Below are positions 1-12,198 of a DNA stretch of 64,000 nucleotides, one piece after another; the stretch's first letter is position 1, and each line of letters starts with the position of its first letter. The DNA is from Todiramphus chloris collaris (Eukaryota; Chordata; Aves; Coraciiformes; Alcedinidae). The DNA lies in NCBI GenBank assembly GCA_025345505.1, contig JANVCC010000021.1, forward strand, positions 25,469,440 through 25,533,439. The letters are read 5' to 3'. A program made the translations under genes and the position numbers. The notes beneath the pieces are model-generated. The model was not told the DNA's origin and did no database searches. It was given only the letters and a program-made list of their open reading frames with translations.

Positions 1-111
1 TTCCTTTTCCTTTTCCTTTTCCTTTTCCTTTTCCTTTTCCTTTTCCTTTTCCTTTTCCTTTTCCTTTTTTTCTCTATTTCTCTTTCTCTTTCTCTTTCTC
101 TTCTTTCTTTA
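1..111. repeat. Pyrimidine microsatellite (TTTTCC)n then (TTTCTC)n
   Basis: The first ~66 bases are a nearly perfect 6-bp repeat TTCCTT. It passes into a second 6-bp repeat, TTTCTC, up to about 111. The array is cut by the window edge, so its true length is unknown. One strand is pure pyrimidine, which can form triplex DNA. No gene signal is present. Confidence 0.95.
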
Positions 112-129
112 ACATCAGTTACATTCTTT

Positions 130-735
130 AACATGAACTCCAACCCAACACTATTATGACCACTAAACTATGTCCTAAAGTGCCACGCCTACACATTTTC
201 TTAACACATCCAGGGATGGCGACTCCACTTCTTCCCTGGGCAGCATGTTCCAATGCCCCATCACTCTTTCTGTATAGAAATTTTTCCTAGGATCCAATCT
301 AAACCTACCCTGGCACTACTTAAGCCCAATTCCTCTCACCCTATTATTAGTTACTTGGGAGGAGAGACCCCTCTACAACCTTCTTCCAGGTACTTGTAGA
401 GAGCGATAATGTCTCCCCTCAGCCTCCTCTTCTCCAAACTAAACTATCCCAGTTCCCTTAGCTGCTTCTCATAAAACATGCTCTCCAGACAGCTCACCAC
501 CTTCTTTGCCCTTCTCTGGACCTTCTTCAGCACCTCAGTGTTATTCTTATACTGTGGTGCCCAAAACTGAACATAAACTATAGCCTCACCAGTGCTGAGT
601 ACAGCTGCATGATCACTTCCATACTGCTGCTGGCACACTGGTTTTGATACATGCCAGGATGTTGTTGGCCTTCTTGGCCTCCTGTGCATACTGCTAGCCC
701 AAGTTAAGGGAAACATTGAGATATACATTTTGAAA
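130..735 (-). mobile_element. CR1 LINE, 5'-truncated 3' region
   Basis: Read on the minus strand this is the end of CR1 ORF2. The block at 215-290 (CCAGGGATGGCGACTCC, then CCTGGGCAGC and TTCCAATGCC) is the complement of the CR1 line about a lone hit being 'nobly' conserved near the ORF2 C-terminus ([12 protein letters not shown]-type peptide). The blocks at 405-480 and 490-700 match the REKRRLRGD-like and MSQQ-like upstream segments. The octamer tail is not visible at the low-coordinate end. Many substitutions and small indels indicate an old copy. No usable frame remains. Confidence 0.85.
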
Positions 736-2289
736 ATTTGTAGGTGATTCTTTTTTGGAGACAATCAGCATCCACAAAAATCTCTATGTATGTTCTTTGT
801 ATGATTTTAGTATTTTTTCTGTACATTTATAATTTTAACTTTATCTTAGCATGCTTAAATGATAGATTCTTAAATGATAGATTCTTACATTAAATAAAAA
901 AGAAAAAACAAGGGGGTAACCTATGAGTTACCAGGGAAGAAGCAGTTTCTTTTCTGGTTGGTAGAAAATTCAATCTGTACAATCATGTGTATCTTCTGAC
1001 ATCATCAGGTATGAGAAATTTAACAGGCTTTGTCCCTGGAAAAGAGGGAGGTAGAATACCATATTCCATCATTACCAGAGGTGGAATAGTGCACTTCTGA
1101 AGAGGAAGTAATCTCCACTGCTGCATGAAATGCCATGTTCTGCAAATGATGAATTGTCAGAAGTAAAGCCCTTAGGAGAATGCTTGCCAAGTGGTACTAT
1201 TTGTATGCCCTCACAGGTCAAGCTCAAAAGATTAGTTTCATATATTTTCCTGGAATTCCTTGTTCCACTTGCAATGTTCATGCCAATAAATACTGTTGAC
1301 TGAATAGGAAATATTATAAAAAATTATGTCATTTTCTACTGTAAAATATATTAAGGCATGATGTGACTAGTTTCTTGTGTCATTCAAGTACTACTTTGTC
1401 ATTGGAGTTGTAGGCAGAAAAAAATGTTGGCAGCTATAAGCAACATATTTGATTTCTGTGATATATGTTTTTAAATTATAGCCAGAAACTGGGAATTGAC
1501 AGACTTCCATCCACAGAATTTGTTAGCAGTTTCTTTACATAATTTTAAAGCTTTTATCTAGAATTACCACAAAAATACCAGAACAACAAAAACTATTTCT
1601 GTTCAAGGAAGATGTCACATTCATATCCCTTTCAATTAAAATATCTTCATGTAAGCGTAGCTTTCAACCTTTGTGCAATCACCACCCTCTAATTTCGGAT
1701 AGAATTTCACTATTTTTCAGCAATTTGACACTTAAGATATATAATCTAATACAACAATACTTTTGTGGATTGTGACTAAAACCAAACAAAAAAAAATAAA
1801 GCACAGTGGGAAACAAGGCCTTTCAAAAGTTTTGTGACAAGGTTTGTGATATTCCCAGTTACGGTTCTGGCCTATGGTGGTGGTGACTAAAATGTGTTAG
1901 TATCTTCTAACTGTTTTTCAGCCCACATTAAATGAAGGCCTGGTCTCAATCAATATGTAGTTTACCAAAACCACAGTCACATTTGGTATCCATTGATACC
2001 CTTGTTTACAGTCTCAGAAAGGAGACTAAGCAATAAGTTAACTTGGGGTTGGAACAGAACCCTAACTCATGTAGATGAGCTGTCAGATTGGGCTCCACAA
2101 AACTGTCATGAAGAGTGTGGGCCTCAGCAACAGTTATATAGTGAAAACTGAGAAACTGAGACTGTCAAAAATTGAACATATACTTTGTTTTCTTTCTTTC
2201 AAGTACTGACAACAAAAATAAAGGTGTATGATCTTGCAATCTGAATACAACATAGATACATGCCATCCTTTTACAGTATACTTCCAGAA
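736..2289. other. AT-rich intergenic DNA, nothing recognised
   Basis: No gene, RNA or transposon was recognised. A 15-16 bp direct duplication of AAATGATAGATTCTTA lies at about 856-886. The short open frames here lack recognisable motifs and are treated as chance. Confidence 0.6.
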
Positions 2290-3140
2290 TCACCAGACTC
2301 ACCAAGAAATGGCATGCCAGGGAGGGGTTTCAGCTATCTTAATCTAATCTCCAGGTAGTGTAAATTCTGTATCTGCAGGCAATGTATTCCAGTATTTCCT
2401 AGGCCATCTTGCTTGAATTATTTCCTGTTATATCAAACACAGATCTTCCTTGCTGTAATTTAAACCCATCATTTTTCTTCTTACCTGCTATGAACATGTA
2501 AACATATCCTTTCCTCTCAGTAAGTCCCTTTTCTGAAATTTTCTATTGATGTTCAAACTGAGTTCCACTCCATTCAGCAGATCTTTTCAAAGCCACTTGT
2601 CTCATGTCTGTTCATTTCTAAATAGAGAAACTCTATTTTCTTGACAAACTACATCCTTCAAGAAAACATTTTCTCAACTTTTAAATCCCTCTTGGAATGC
2701 TGATTAGGCTCCCTGGTATGCTTGTAACCTCTATCATCTCCTGGGTTTTTGTTTTGTTTTGTTTTAACTGTATCCTCTGTTGCATTATAACTGAGAAAAA
2801 AAGAGAAAACAGAACTGCAAAGGCTCAAATCTATACATCCTCCAGTTTGAAAAAGAGTCATTGATAATCACTTTGGATTTCAGCCAGGTTTGCATCATCT
2901 TATGGTAATATGTTTCTCTAACCTACTTACAAGAATACCATGTGACACTATGCCATTAATTTTATTCAAAGCAAGACATATGATATTCTTCTCTTTTATT
3001 TATAGAGCCCATTAATCTATAATATAAAAAGTTAATCTGATCTGTAATAATTTGCCTTGGCAATTCATCCTGGTTTTATTTCATATTTATGTAACATTGT
3101 TTACAAATTTTGATTGTTCTCATGTTGAGGACTTATGATC
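2290..3140 (-). mobile_element. Possible very old CR1/L3-like LINE relic, two pieces
   Basis: Two pieces resemble, from memory, an ancient amniote CR1-like LINE seen in turtles and crocodilians, read on the minus strand. The first (about 2370-2600) contains CTTGCTGTAATTTAAACCCAT, the kind of block found near the CR1 3' region. The second (about 2880-3140) contains AATACCATGTGACACTATG followed by segments in the expected order. The pieces are closer together than in an intact element, so an internal part seems lost. The match is weak and no reading frame survives. It could instead be coincidence in AT-rich DNA. Confidence 0.35.
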
Positions 3141-4140
3141 TACTTATTAGCATTTATACTAATACTGTTTAGTATTTAATTTCTAACTTAAATGTATGAA
3201 ATTAGATTTTTGTTAAATGACACAGTTAGAAAAAGGAACATCACCTCATCCACAGATGTTCAAATCTAAAGAAGGACTACTCTGAAAATGTTTAGGATAA
3301 ACAGGATAATCTCCCTCCCTACACCCAAGAAATTCAAATTTGAAAAAGCAGAAGCAAGAGAGCACAGACAATTTGGTCTTTCTTCTATACCTAGGCCACC
3401 TGGCAAATGGAAGAACAAAGTAAAAATTCTGAAGATATTTCCTCTAGACAGCAGAATAAGAATAAATTAACATTCTTAATTCAAAGCATTTACAGCATTG
3501 CATAAGCTACTGTTAAGATACTTTATGCTGACATTTTACAAGAAAAAAACCCCAACTGTTAGAATGAACAATGACAAGTATGTGCTATAGTGGAGTATAA
3601 ATATTTGCCTAAGGTGTGGAGAAGCAATGTGCATACTGCAGAAAGATAGGTTTATAGACAGTCTCTGATGAAAAAAAAAACTGAGAAAATAACCTTTTCC
3701 TGAATTTCTTCATTAACAACATAAGAGTTCCATAAACAGTGTATTTGAAATAAGAAGCTATTTGATCTTGATGTATTTTCTTTTGTATCTAACCAAACGA
3801 GTACACTTTTTCTAAGCATTAAAGAGTATCTAAAAGACAGCATGTAAATAATTCAGAAGTCCTCTGAATATTGTTTGCAATAGATCATGTGATGTTTAGC
3901 AAATTTCTGCCACTTATTTAAACACATAGTCAAAATGAATGAAGAAATAATGGGGTGGGAGTAAGGATAAGTATTGGGAGAGAGGAAAGGAGGGGGGAAA
4001 AATAAATTTAAAAAAAAATAAAGCAACTTTACATTGATTTGAAGTTAGAATGACATGACAGTGCCAGCTCAAGGATCTACAAATAGCTGGAGGATATAGA
4101 ATTTGCCTGTTCACTCTGATGTCACTGCCTGACACTGGAA
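3141..4140. other. AT-rich DNA with a purine-rich tract
   Basis: No gene or named transposon was recognised. At about 3945-4025 the plus strand is strongly purine-rich with G runs and A runs (GGAGGGGGGAAAAA). An A7C4 simple stretch lies near 3543. Small open frames on either strand show no motifs. Confidence 0.55.
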
Positions 4141-5145
4141 GGAGAAAGGAAAAGATAGTTTTGCACCAGTATCCCTCACCAGTTGTCCCAAGGCTCTAAA
4201 GTCTCTTTTGACTGTTCTTACATGACTATTCTCAGTGTGCTCTCCACCTACATGGAAGACCAGCAATGGATAATAATCTGAGGATCATAACAAGCTAGGA
4301 GGTTTCCTAATGATGTCCTTAATCCAGGCTCCGGGAAGACAGCAGACTGCCCTGTGAGAAGGATCTTCCCAGCATATTGGACCCTATGTTCCTCTCAGAA
4401 GGGAGTCACCTACAATTATAACCCTTCTTTTTTTCTTGTGGATGTGTTTGTGATACGTGCAGTAGTCCTATCTGGTGGCGGACGAATCTCAGGTGTAGGT
4501 TGCCCATTGACTGTATCCTCATTTGCATGGTCTTTCTCGACGAGGGCCTCATATCTGTTCTTCAGTGGCACTGGGGGGGTGAGGTGGGCAAGGAAGGAGT
4601 CCGTCTGTTGCCACAACAATGAACTTGCCTTCATTTGCTCTCCCCATCCACACTACTGCCTCTAGTCTGACAGGGGCAGGATGTAGGGTCTTGCTAATCC
4701 TGAGTGCTTTCTGACAGTTGCTCCCATTTCTCTTTCAGGGAGAGCAGGGCCTGGCTCCACCAGTCGATCTCCTGCTCAGCCTCTTTGATGCTCCTCAGCC
4801 TTTCAACTTCCTCTTGTAACTCTGCTATGTGGCAGAGGAGATCATCTACCGGTTCACACTGCACACAACAGTTCCCATCACTGTCATCAATTGCCAGTGC
4901 CAGGCTGTGACATTCCTTACAGCCTGTGACCTGGACGGCTGTGTTTCTGTGGGTGCTCTGTCTGAGTTCCCACATCCAAACAAGCCCTGAGCACATGACA
5001 TTCTGCTGGTTGGAGACCATGGTTGAGATTTTTCTAAAGGTTGGGCTCCCCTGTTAAGCTGACATAGCCACTGTTTTCCTGTGTGCCCTGCTACCAGCAC
5101 ATGTTCCTCTGTGAAAGCCACTACCTCACTGTTCACATTTGGTGT
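4141..5145 (-). mobile_element. CR1 LINE fragment containing only the ORF1 region
   Basis: Read on the minus strand, an open frame starts with ATG at 5020 and runs 108 codons to 4694. It aligns with the start of ORF1 of the CR1 at 15201. Shared features are VQVTGC, a CxxC-x14-CxxC cysteine pattern (C34, C37, C52, C55), a Glu/Leu-rich coiled coil (EEVERLRSIKEAEQEIDWW) and, further down, remnants of the esterase domain: GDSLL-like text near 4415, CLPGA near 4330, and KRDFRALGQLV near 4185. The fragment stops there; ORF2 and the 3' tail are absent, which is the reverse of the usual 5' truncation of CR1. It is degraded by stops and frame changes. Identity to ORF1 is clear from matched motifs in the same order. 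Confidence 0.85.
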
Positions 5146-6926
5146 GTAGCCTCCGGTTTCCTTACATTGTAAAACATGTTCATTCTAAATGAACAATATG
5201 AAAACATGAGCAGAAAGAGCTTGCAGGATATGCTAGTTTAGCCATGGGCCTCTGAAAAATTTCTACAATTAGAAAGGCTGTGAAAATCACAAATATTTGT
5301 AACCAGTTTGATGGCTAAAGATGATTTTGCAGATGTATTGGAGAGGGTGAGTCATTTTACAAATTATTTCCAGAGCACGTTCTTCAAAAAATATGTACCA
5401 ATTGCATAAAATCACTTAATATGTTGAACTATGAAAGGAGTTATCACAGAAATGCCTTACCAACTTCCCAGTCATTAACATCTTAATAATATAAAATGTT
5501 GCACCAGTCTCTGTGAATGAAAAGTAAAATCACATAAACATTGGCTTTGTGTACAGAATCTTATTTTAAAATGTAAGAGAAAAAGATATTGTGTGACATT
5601 TCTAGACACAGCTTATTTGAGGAGATTATTAAGAGCATGTTTTCAAAATTTACTTGGACGTCAGATACCAGAGCCACTTCAGTCATCACTAAGTAAAAGT
5701 CCCAGTAATTCTTCATCTATTTCCTTTCCACAGCACAATGGAAAGCTCCTTCTGGGGATACTTGCTCTTAGTATTGCTCTTAGCCACGTCCATGCCTTTT
5801 TTTCACCATACTCTGCTACCCAGAGTGTCACTCAGGCACTCAGATACTGAGTGCAATTTTTAAAAATTTTTTATTATTTTATTTTAATTCCCCCCCCCCC
5901 AAAGTTGTTCTTATGCTACTACATGATGAAAGCTTCTAATGTGAAATAATCACATGCAGGAAAAAGTTTTTCCCAACTGAGTAGGAAATTCTCTAGGGAA
6001 TACTGAGTCCTAACAACATATTCCTTGTATTCATATGGAAATCTGTGAACCAACATCAATCTTCCCAGAACATAATGTATTACAAAATTCAAGGAGTGAA
6101 TTCAGGACTACGTTTAGACACATGACTGTAAAGTGTGGGTTTTGGTCCTGATCCCTAAATCTGTGACTACCCAATCCTCTTTCTTTTTGTTGACATCTTT
6201 CACAACTCCTCTTTTTTTTCTGTTTCCATCTCCCCTATTTCTGTCTTTTTCTACCTCTTGCACTTGACACCAACAAGAGTTTACTTGATGAAAAAATACC
6301 TATATCTATAGAAATTCATTTAGAAAGATTATGAAAAATGACAAAGACACAATTTAATATTTATTTACCTCCCACTATCTTTGAAATAGCTTTCTTATGT
6401 GTATCATGTTTAAATCAAGGCAGTGGACTCACTTTAAACATCACCTGAAAGTTCTTGGAGTGAATCAGAACATTTCGGATGCATGGAAAATAGTGACTTT
6501 ACACTAGAACCAGTGTAACAGTCTGACATGCAGAAGATCATTATGATTGCTCCTGAACTTCATATTCAGTGGAAGAAAGAAGTCTTCTTTAGATAAACAA
6601 CGTCTTTAAAAGAAAGTTGGGCACCTCCCAAGAGCACTTTAATTAAACTTCTACCACTCTTGTTTATCTCTATAAGGAACCAATAGGCAACACTTGGCAC
6701 CTTCACCACTCGTGACCCAAGTTTCCTCTTCTGAAGAAAGTTCTGAGTGTTTATTTCCTCTCTCCTTTTCTCTGTCTCAAAATGGAGCAGATTTATTAAC
6801 CCTGTCTTTCATAGTGCTTCCTAATGGTTAGAGTACTTCCCTAGAAGCTGCAGAATTTCAGTGCACTTTAACATAAGAGGCTAGAAAATTTGCTCATTCT
6901 TTTTACAGTTCTCAATGGGCTTGTCT

Positions 6927-6982
6927 TGTGATGATATATGGTGCATAACTAAGGTGTGATGATATACGGTGCATAATTAAGG
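6927..6982. repeat. 28-bp tandem duplication, two units
   Basis: Two adjacent 28-bp units at 6927-6954 and 6955-6982 begin TGTGATGATATA and TGTGATGATATA and end AAGG. They differ at two positions (T/C in the middle and C/T near the end). Thirty-seven bases later the 14-bp unit AAACAGCCTAGAGA is also duplicated in tandem. Confidence 0.9.
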
Positions 6983-8321
6983 TATATATTCCAAACTACT
7001 TGATGGCCAAGATAATTTAAACAGCCTAGAGAAACAGCCTAGAGACCTTCGGTTACTGCTAGGAAACCAGACCCTATTTCCAATTACAGCATCATCCGAT
7101 TATTCTATCTTCACTGAAGCAGCAACTTCTTGCTTTGATGTTGCCCTTCATAGGCAGTGGATCTTTTTAACATCCTTAAAAACAGCTGTTTCTCTCCATG
7201 CACTTAAACCTGTCTTCAGCCTTGATGTCTACAGAAGACATTAATATAATTACATTCTGCCTCACTGAAACTAGTATTTACCATGTAGACAAGTGCTATG
7301 AGCAGTTCTCATGTATCTCCTTAGATGTTTCTTGGTTTGTATTTTTACTTCGTACAGTATTTAGTATCCTGATGTCATAATCAGTGGCTTTAAACACCTT
7401 CTTATCAAAACAACACGAAAATTTGAAGTGTAATTGAAAAAAAAGATCAAGCTTTTAGTTATTAAATTAAAAATAATGAAAAACATGTGAATACAGTTTC
7501 ATTTGGAACATAAATTGTATAAAAAGTAATGTCAATAGCCTTAAATCTTTATAATTACACTGTTTTCAATCTCACATTAATATCAATATTTCCATTAATT
7601 GTTCTAAACCTGTTTTCTTGAATTCAGGTATTTCCTTTCCCCTCCCCCATTTTTTAAAATTATTTTTCCTTGTCTTTCTTGACATATACTTTTGCTTTTT
7701 TCTCGTTTCAACATTGTACTTATACTGAGGCAAATAAGACAGACAGTTTAAACAGAAAAACATGAAGAAAACTGTCTGTTTCATACAGAGGACAGGACAA
7801 TCATGCACCAAACACTCCAATTTATAAGTCTTATATGTGCACTCATTTAGGATAAGAGGTACTTGAAAGATTTGAAAAAATTCTGTAACCAAAACATAAG
7901 TAAAAATTAGATTCAATTGAGATTTGTGGTATTTATATGATGTGGTTTACTGACTAATGTGATCTAGGGATATAGACAATTCTTACATCCTTATTTCTCC
8001 TCTGGGATTACATGGCAAAACCACCAAGACTTTCACAAATAAGTTTACTGAATGGAATATATACAGTTCTTATTTTTATGTAAACAAACAGGCTATGACT
8101 TGAAGCCACACAATGGCCTTAATTGTACAAACGATGTATTGCTAAAATCAATCCAAGTCATAACTGTAGTAAGCAGCCATCTCAGTCTTGAGCAATCTGT
8201 CAGTAAACTAATAAATCACACCAATGTGGAGAGAGGAAGAAATCCTCTTTTTATGGGCATCTGTTCAACACCAGGGAATAGCCAGGTTCTAACTTTGCCA
8301 GTTCTAATCAAAGAAGAAAAT

Positions 8322-8362
8322 CTTTTTTTTTTCTTTTTTTTTTTCTTTTTTTTTTCTTTTTT
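8322..8362. repeat. T-rich microsatellite (T9-12 C)n
   Basis: Runs of 9 to 12 T are separated by single C at nearly regular spacing. It produces a poly-Phe stretch in one frame, which is not a real protein. Confidence 0.95.
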
Positions 8363-9712
8363 AATTGTATAAAAGTTTCTTTAAGCCTTTTAGGAAGTGA
8401 GTAAAATACAAGGACTTTTTCACATGACTTTCTCTTCATGATGTTTTCAAATCATAACAACATGTTAGGAATGAGAATTCAGTTCATCTCTTAATCCTGC
8501 AGCCGCTTCTTAAAAGAGCCAGAGCATGTTTTGTCCAGTCCTGACTACACACACACTATGACAGTAAATCTACTAATTTGAGAAGCTCCAGGATTTTGCT
8601 TGTTCACATCCATGCCACATTCTGGATAAGTGAGGGTCAGAGGACCTATATCTTAAAGAAAAATATGCCTCTTTTTCAACATGTGAGCTACCTCACTGAC
8701 TTCATTAATAACTACTCTTATTGTTTGTTCTTTTGCAGCAAATATTTAATGACTTGTTGCACAGAAACACTGGCAGCCCAATGAAGAGAAGGTTCTTGAA
8801 GGCCAAGGTATACTTGCTGGACATATTCTGAATAATTTCTCAAGATTTAAACCAATTCTCATACATGTTTGGGATGTATTCTGATTAACAATTGAAACAA
8901 TGGGAGAGACCTAAAAGTTAAGAAATTCTGAGTTACTGACCCTACGGAATTCAGCGTAACATTAAAATTAATTTTACTGAATCAACTGAGTAATGAAAAA
9001 GCAAATACTAAAAAATAAGTGCTCTTTTTATGCTTAAATTTACAGTAACATTATTTTTCATGCTTGAAGTAGATTTACAGATAAGGATTTGAAAAAAAAA
9101 ACAACACATCTTTAGTAAATTTATAGATGGTAAGAAGCATTACCTAACTATTGAACTCTTAGAGAATTTTGGCCTTGTTGAAGTACATACTCAGTTTTAT
9201 AGGCTTTTAATTCTGTTTGTACCCATATTTATTTCTCATACTGTAGTCTGCTGAGTACATGAAACGTTTCTTAGGAATTTTTCATCAATGCCCATAATGC
9301 TGAGCAAGCGTTATGGGCTGCGGGGAGATTTGTGAGCTTTGAAAGGATAAATTGAAATCTTTTATGCACAAAAAGTAGTCAAATGATGCCACAAGTGTGC
9401 CGTTCATGTATAGGTAGATAAAGTAAAAAAAAAAAACAACTTGATATGGTGTTCAAAAATGTTGTAGTTTAGAATTAACTGGATAACTATCACACAGCAA
9501 TTTAAAATCTGCTTTTTCCAAAGAGTATTTATTGAGTTACTATGTGCATGTATGTTACCAGTTTACTTGGGAAAAAAAAATTGTCTACTTGACAGATATA
9601 TCCCTTATATCTCTAAAAATGTACTGAGACATTCATAGACAAATTAGTGCAGAGAAGAGAAAAATCGACTACCCTGTTTTTAAAGTAATCCTCAAGCTCG
9701 TTGTTTGAAAAA

Positions 9713-9757
9713 TATGTGTATATATGTATGCACGTGTGCATGTATGTATGTATGCAT
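9713..9757. repeat. Imperfect TGTA/TGCA microsatellite
   Basis: Alternating purine-pyrimidine repeat of TGTATG and TGCATG words. On the complementary strand it gives an artefactual His/Tyr/Thr-rich open frame at 9613-9858. Confidence 0.9.
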
Positions 9758-10974
9758 CTGTAGCACAAACTGTAGAAGTTTATGACAGCAGGGAAAAAAA
9801 ACCCAACAGATTTTGTATCATGTTCAGATAATTTTGATCCATCACATGATCTGGTCACATTCCTATTTCAGTGAGATGTCTACAGGAAGAGATGTTTTCA
9901 AATGCTCCAAATTCTAGAGGTCAGACAGGACAGGTCAGAGTGAACATGTTTCTCTGGGGAGGGCACACCCGCATAGTGCATGGGTTCAGCTGCCAGGCCA
10001 CACTACTGTATTACATGAACAAAAGCTCCTGATGCATGAAGAAATCCTGATCTGAATGGTGCCTTGCAGTATATCTAGCCTTCCTGTTTTCCATCTCCTC
10101 CTAGTAAGCCCACACCTGGATAGCCCATCTCTACAGAAAATAATGTGCCAGTAGTAAAACAACAAATGTCACCACCTTATACAGTAAAATAGAAATTATT
10201 TTCTAAGTCATTTACCTGTGCCAAATTCCTGTAAACTCCTTGGATTAACTTTCAATTTTTTAATCCCAAACACTGCAGACTCCAGACTTTTATATTAACA
10301 CTTAGGGTTGCACTAGATCACTTAGAGTGAGATGGAAATAAGAACTGTCATCTTAGTTTGCAGAGATTCTTACTGACCTTTCCATACACTATATGAGAGT
10401 GTCCGCAACATCTTCAGCAGACTAGAGTAATAGCAAGGTGACACTTCAAAATGGCATAGTAATGACTATTTATGAGGTGTGAACTGAATTCAGGAAATGT
10501 GATGAAACAATCTCTCATTAAAGGCCTGCACATAACCATGCCCATATTGAGGTCTTACCAAGCGTGTCACAAAGCCTGCTGAAGTAGGCAATCAACTACA
10601 GTAACGAAAATTAAAAAACAAAGCATAGATATAGCAGTGAGTTAAGAGTTAAACAGCTGCTTCTCTATTTCACAAAGTAAGATCTTTAGTCAATTAAAAT
10701 ATAACTTTATTTTTCATGTCAGTCAACACATTAATACCACCACATCCTGTGTTACAGAAAAACTTACGTGTTGCACACCAGAGAGGTCTATGGCACCAAT
10801 CTTGATAGCAAAGAATGAAATATAGTCTGTACCTTTGATAGATTATGAAGAGATAAGACAAAGGTTTAAGAGGCAAGAGAAATAATATAAAAGACAAAGT
10901 TCTTTAATGTTTTGCAGCTGCCATATTACTTAATTTCTTTTTTATTCTTTTTTTTTTGTTGTTGACTGGTGATA

Positions 10975-11085
10975 TTGGAAGATGAGGAGAGGGACAAAGT
11001 GGGTGGTGGAAGCAAGGGAAGAGGAATAAGATAAAAGAAAGGGATATAAGAGTGGCAGGTCAAGTGAGGTTGAAGTAAAGCGACT
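10975..11085. repeat. Purine-rich low-complexity tract on the plus strand
   Basis: About 110 bases on the plus strand are mostly A and G (GATGAGGAGAGGGACAAAG, GGAAGCAAGGGAAGAGGAA). It follows a T-rich stretch at 10935-10965. The complementary strand yields spurious Ser/Leu/Pro-rich frames. It may be a decayed simple repeat. Confidence 0.7.
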
Positions 11086-11423
11086 GTAAATGAAAAGGCA
11101 GGTTTGAAGAAAACATCCAAGATAAACTATAAATAAGAATACACACATACACAGCACTTTATATCTTCAAAGCACAGGAAAAAGTATGTCTGATGTAAAA
11201 TTTATCTTTCCTTCCATTTCAAAGTATTCAGCCTTCAGAAAAGTGTTTATAGTAGGAAAATATAAGTAAACCCTTGAGGACAAAGGGAGTGAGAGGAGAG
11301 CCTCCAACTGTCAGGTCTTTGTACTGAGATAGTTTTGGTTTTGACCATCATGCAATACCTCGAAAATGTAGAGCACCATGAAGATCTATTCCATTTTGGT
11401 GAAAAAAAAGCCAATATCCTATC

Positions 11424-12198
11424 TGTCCTGCTTTGAGTGAGTACAAAACTAATTCTGTTCAGTGATTTTAGTTTTCATCTCAGTTCTTCTAATTAACTGC
11501 ACTTTCTGAAGGTAGCAGCCTGTCCTCACAGACAGCGTCTGCTTCTAGCAGTGATAACACCCCATGTTTAGAGTTAGTACCAAGGATTGGTATGCAGACC
11601 AAGGCCACTGCTGGATCTTGTGTACCACATTGGGGGGTGCATAAAAGTGAAAGGCTGCACCTGCAGGAAGGAGTGCACAGGAAAGGTGACCCTAAACTGA
11701 CCAATGAGGTATTCCAGCCCATATACGTCATATTTGGCTTAGAGCTAAGGGATCCAAAGGGTCTCTGGGCTTTTCTCCCCTCTTGGACCACTTTGTCAGC
11801 TTTGTTTGGCTTGGCTCAGATCCTTTCAGTTCCTTCCTCAGAGAATCCAAGAAGGACGCTGTCCATTCTGCCTTCGATCCAGTCTGTGTGTTCCTGAATC
11901 CAGTACCAGAATCCAGCTCCTGAACACAGCTCCCATCTACTGCGAGGCCCAGGGTGGGACTCCCCCAGTGCCTGCTCCACAGCATCAGTGGTGACAGTGA
12001 TGTAATTAACATCAAGGGGGTTGTGTTCCATACTGGTTTTATATATTTTCATTTTCATTAAAGCTGTTGTAGTTTCCTTTTCTAATCGCTAAGTCTCTCT
12101 CCCTTATTCCCTTTCTCTTCCCCCTTGGGAAGGGAGGGGGGTTAACAGAGAGCATCTGTTATAGGTCTAAGGGGCTGCCCTGACCCTAAACCGTGACA
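11424..12198 (+). mobile_element. Solo LTR of an avian ERVL-type endogenous retrovirus
   Basis: About 775 bp runs from TGTCCTGCTTTGAG to CCGTGACA, the usual TG...CA outer bases of an LTR. An ATTAAA polyadenylation-type signal sits near 12057, followed by AAGCTGTTGTAG and TTTCCTTTTCTAATCGC, which I recognise from avian ERVL LTRs. Near 12120-12160 are the CCCCCTTGGGAAGGGAGG and GGGGTTAACAGAGAG blocks common in those LTRs. It is flanked by CTATC (11419-11423) and CTACC (12199-12203), a 5-bp target duplication with one difference, as expected for ERVL. No internal retroviral sequence is attached, so this is a solo LTR left by recombination. The sequence looks fairly well preserved, suggesting moderate age. 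Open frames inside it are not genes. Confidence 0.85.

Larger units (their letters stand above)
5146..11423. other. AT-rich intergenic DNA with simple repeats
   Basis: No gene or confidently named transposon was seen in these 6.3 kb. Contents that can be described are a C10 run at 5891-5900, a pyrimidine-rich stretch at about 6180-6265, a 28-bp tandem duplication at 6927-6982, a 14-bp duplication near 7019-7046, T-rich and TG-type microsatellites listed separately, and a purine-rich block at 10975-11085. The open frames here (longest 114 codons, 7572-7916 minus) are Lys/Phe/Ile-rich, as expected from chance frames in AT-rich DNA. Confidence 0.6.

Noticed and set aside
8052-8372. 106-codon open frame ending in poly-Phe
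   Set aside because: The end is encoded by the T-rich microsatellite at 8322-8362 and the rest has no motif; chance frame.
11489-12058. Several open frames of 60-100 codons on both strands
   Set aside because: They lie inside the ERVL-type solo LTR, which does not encode protein.
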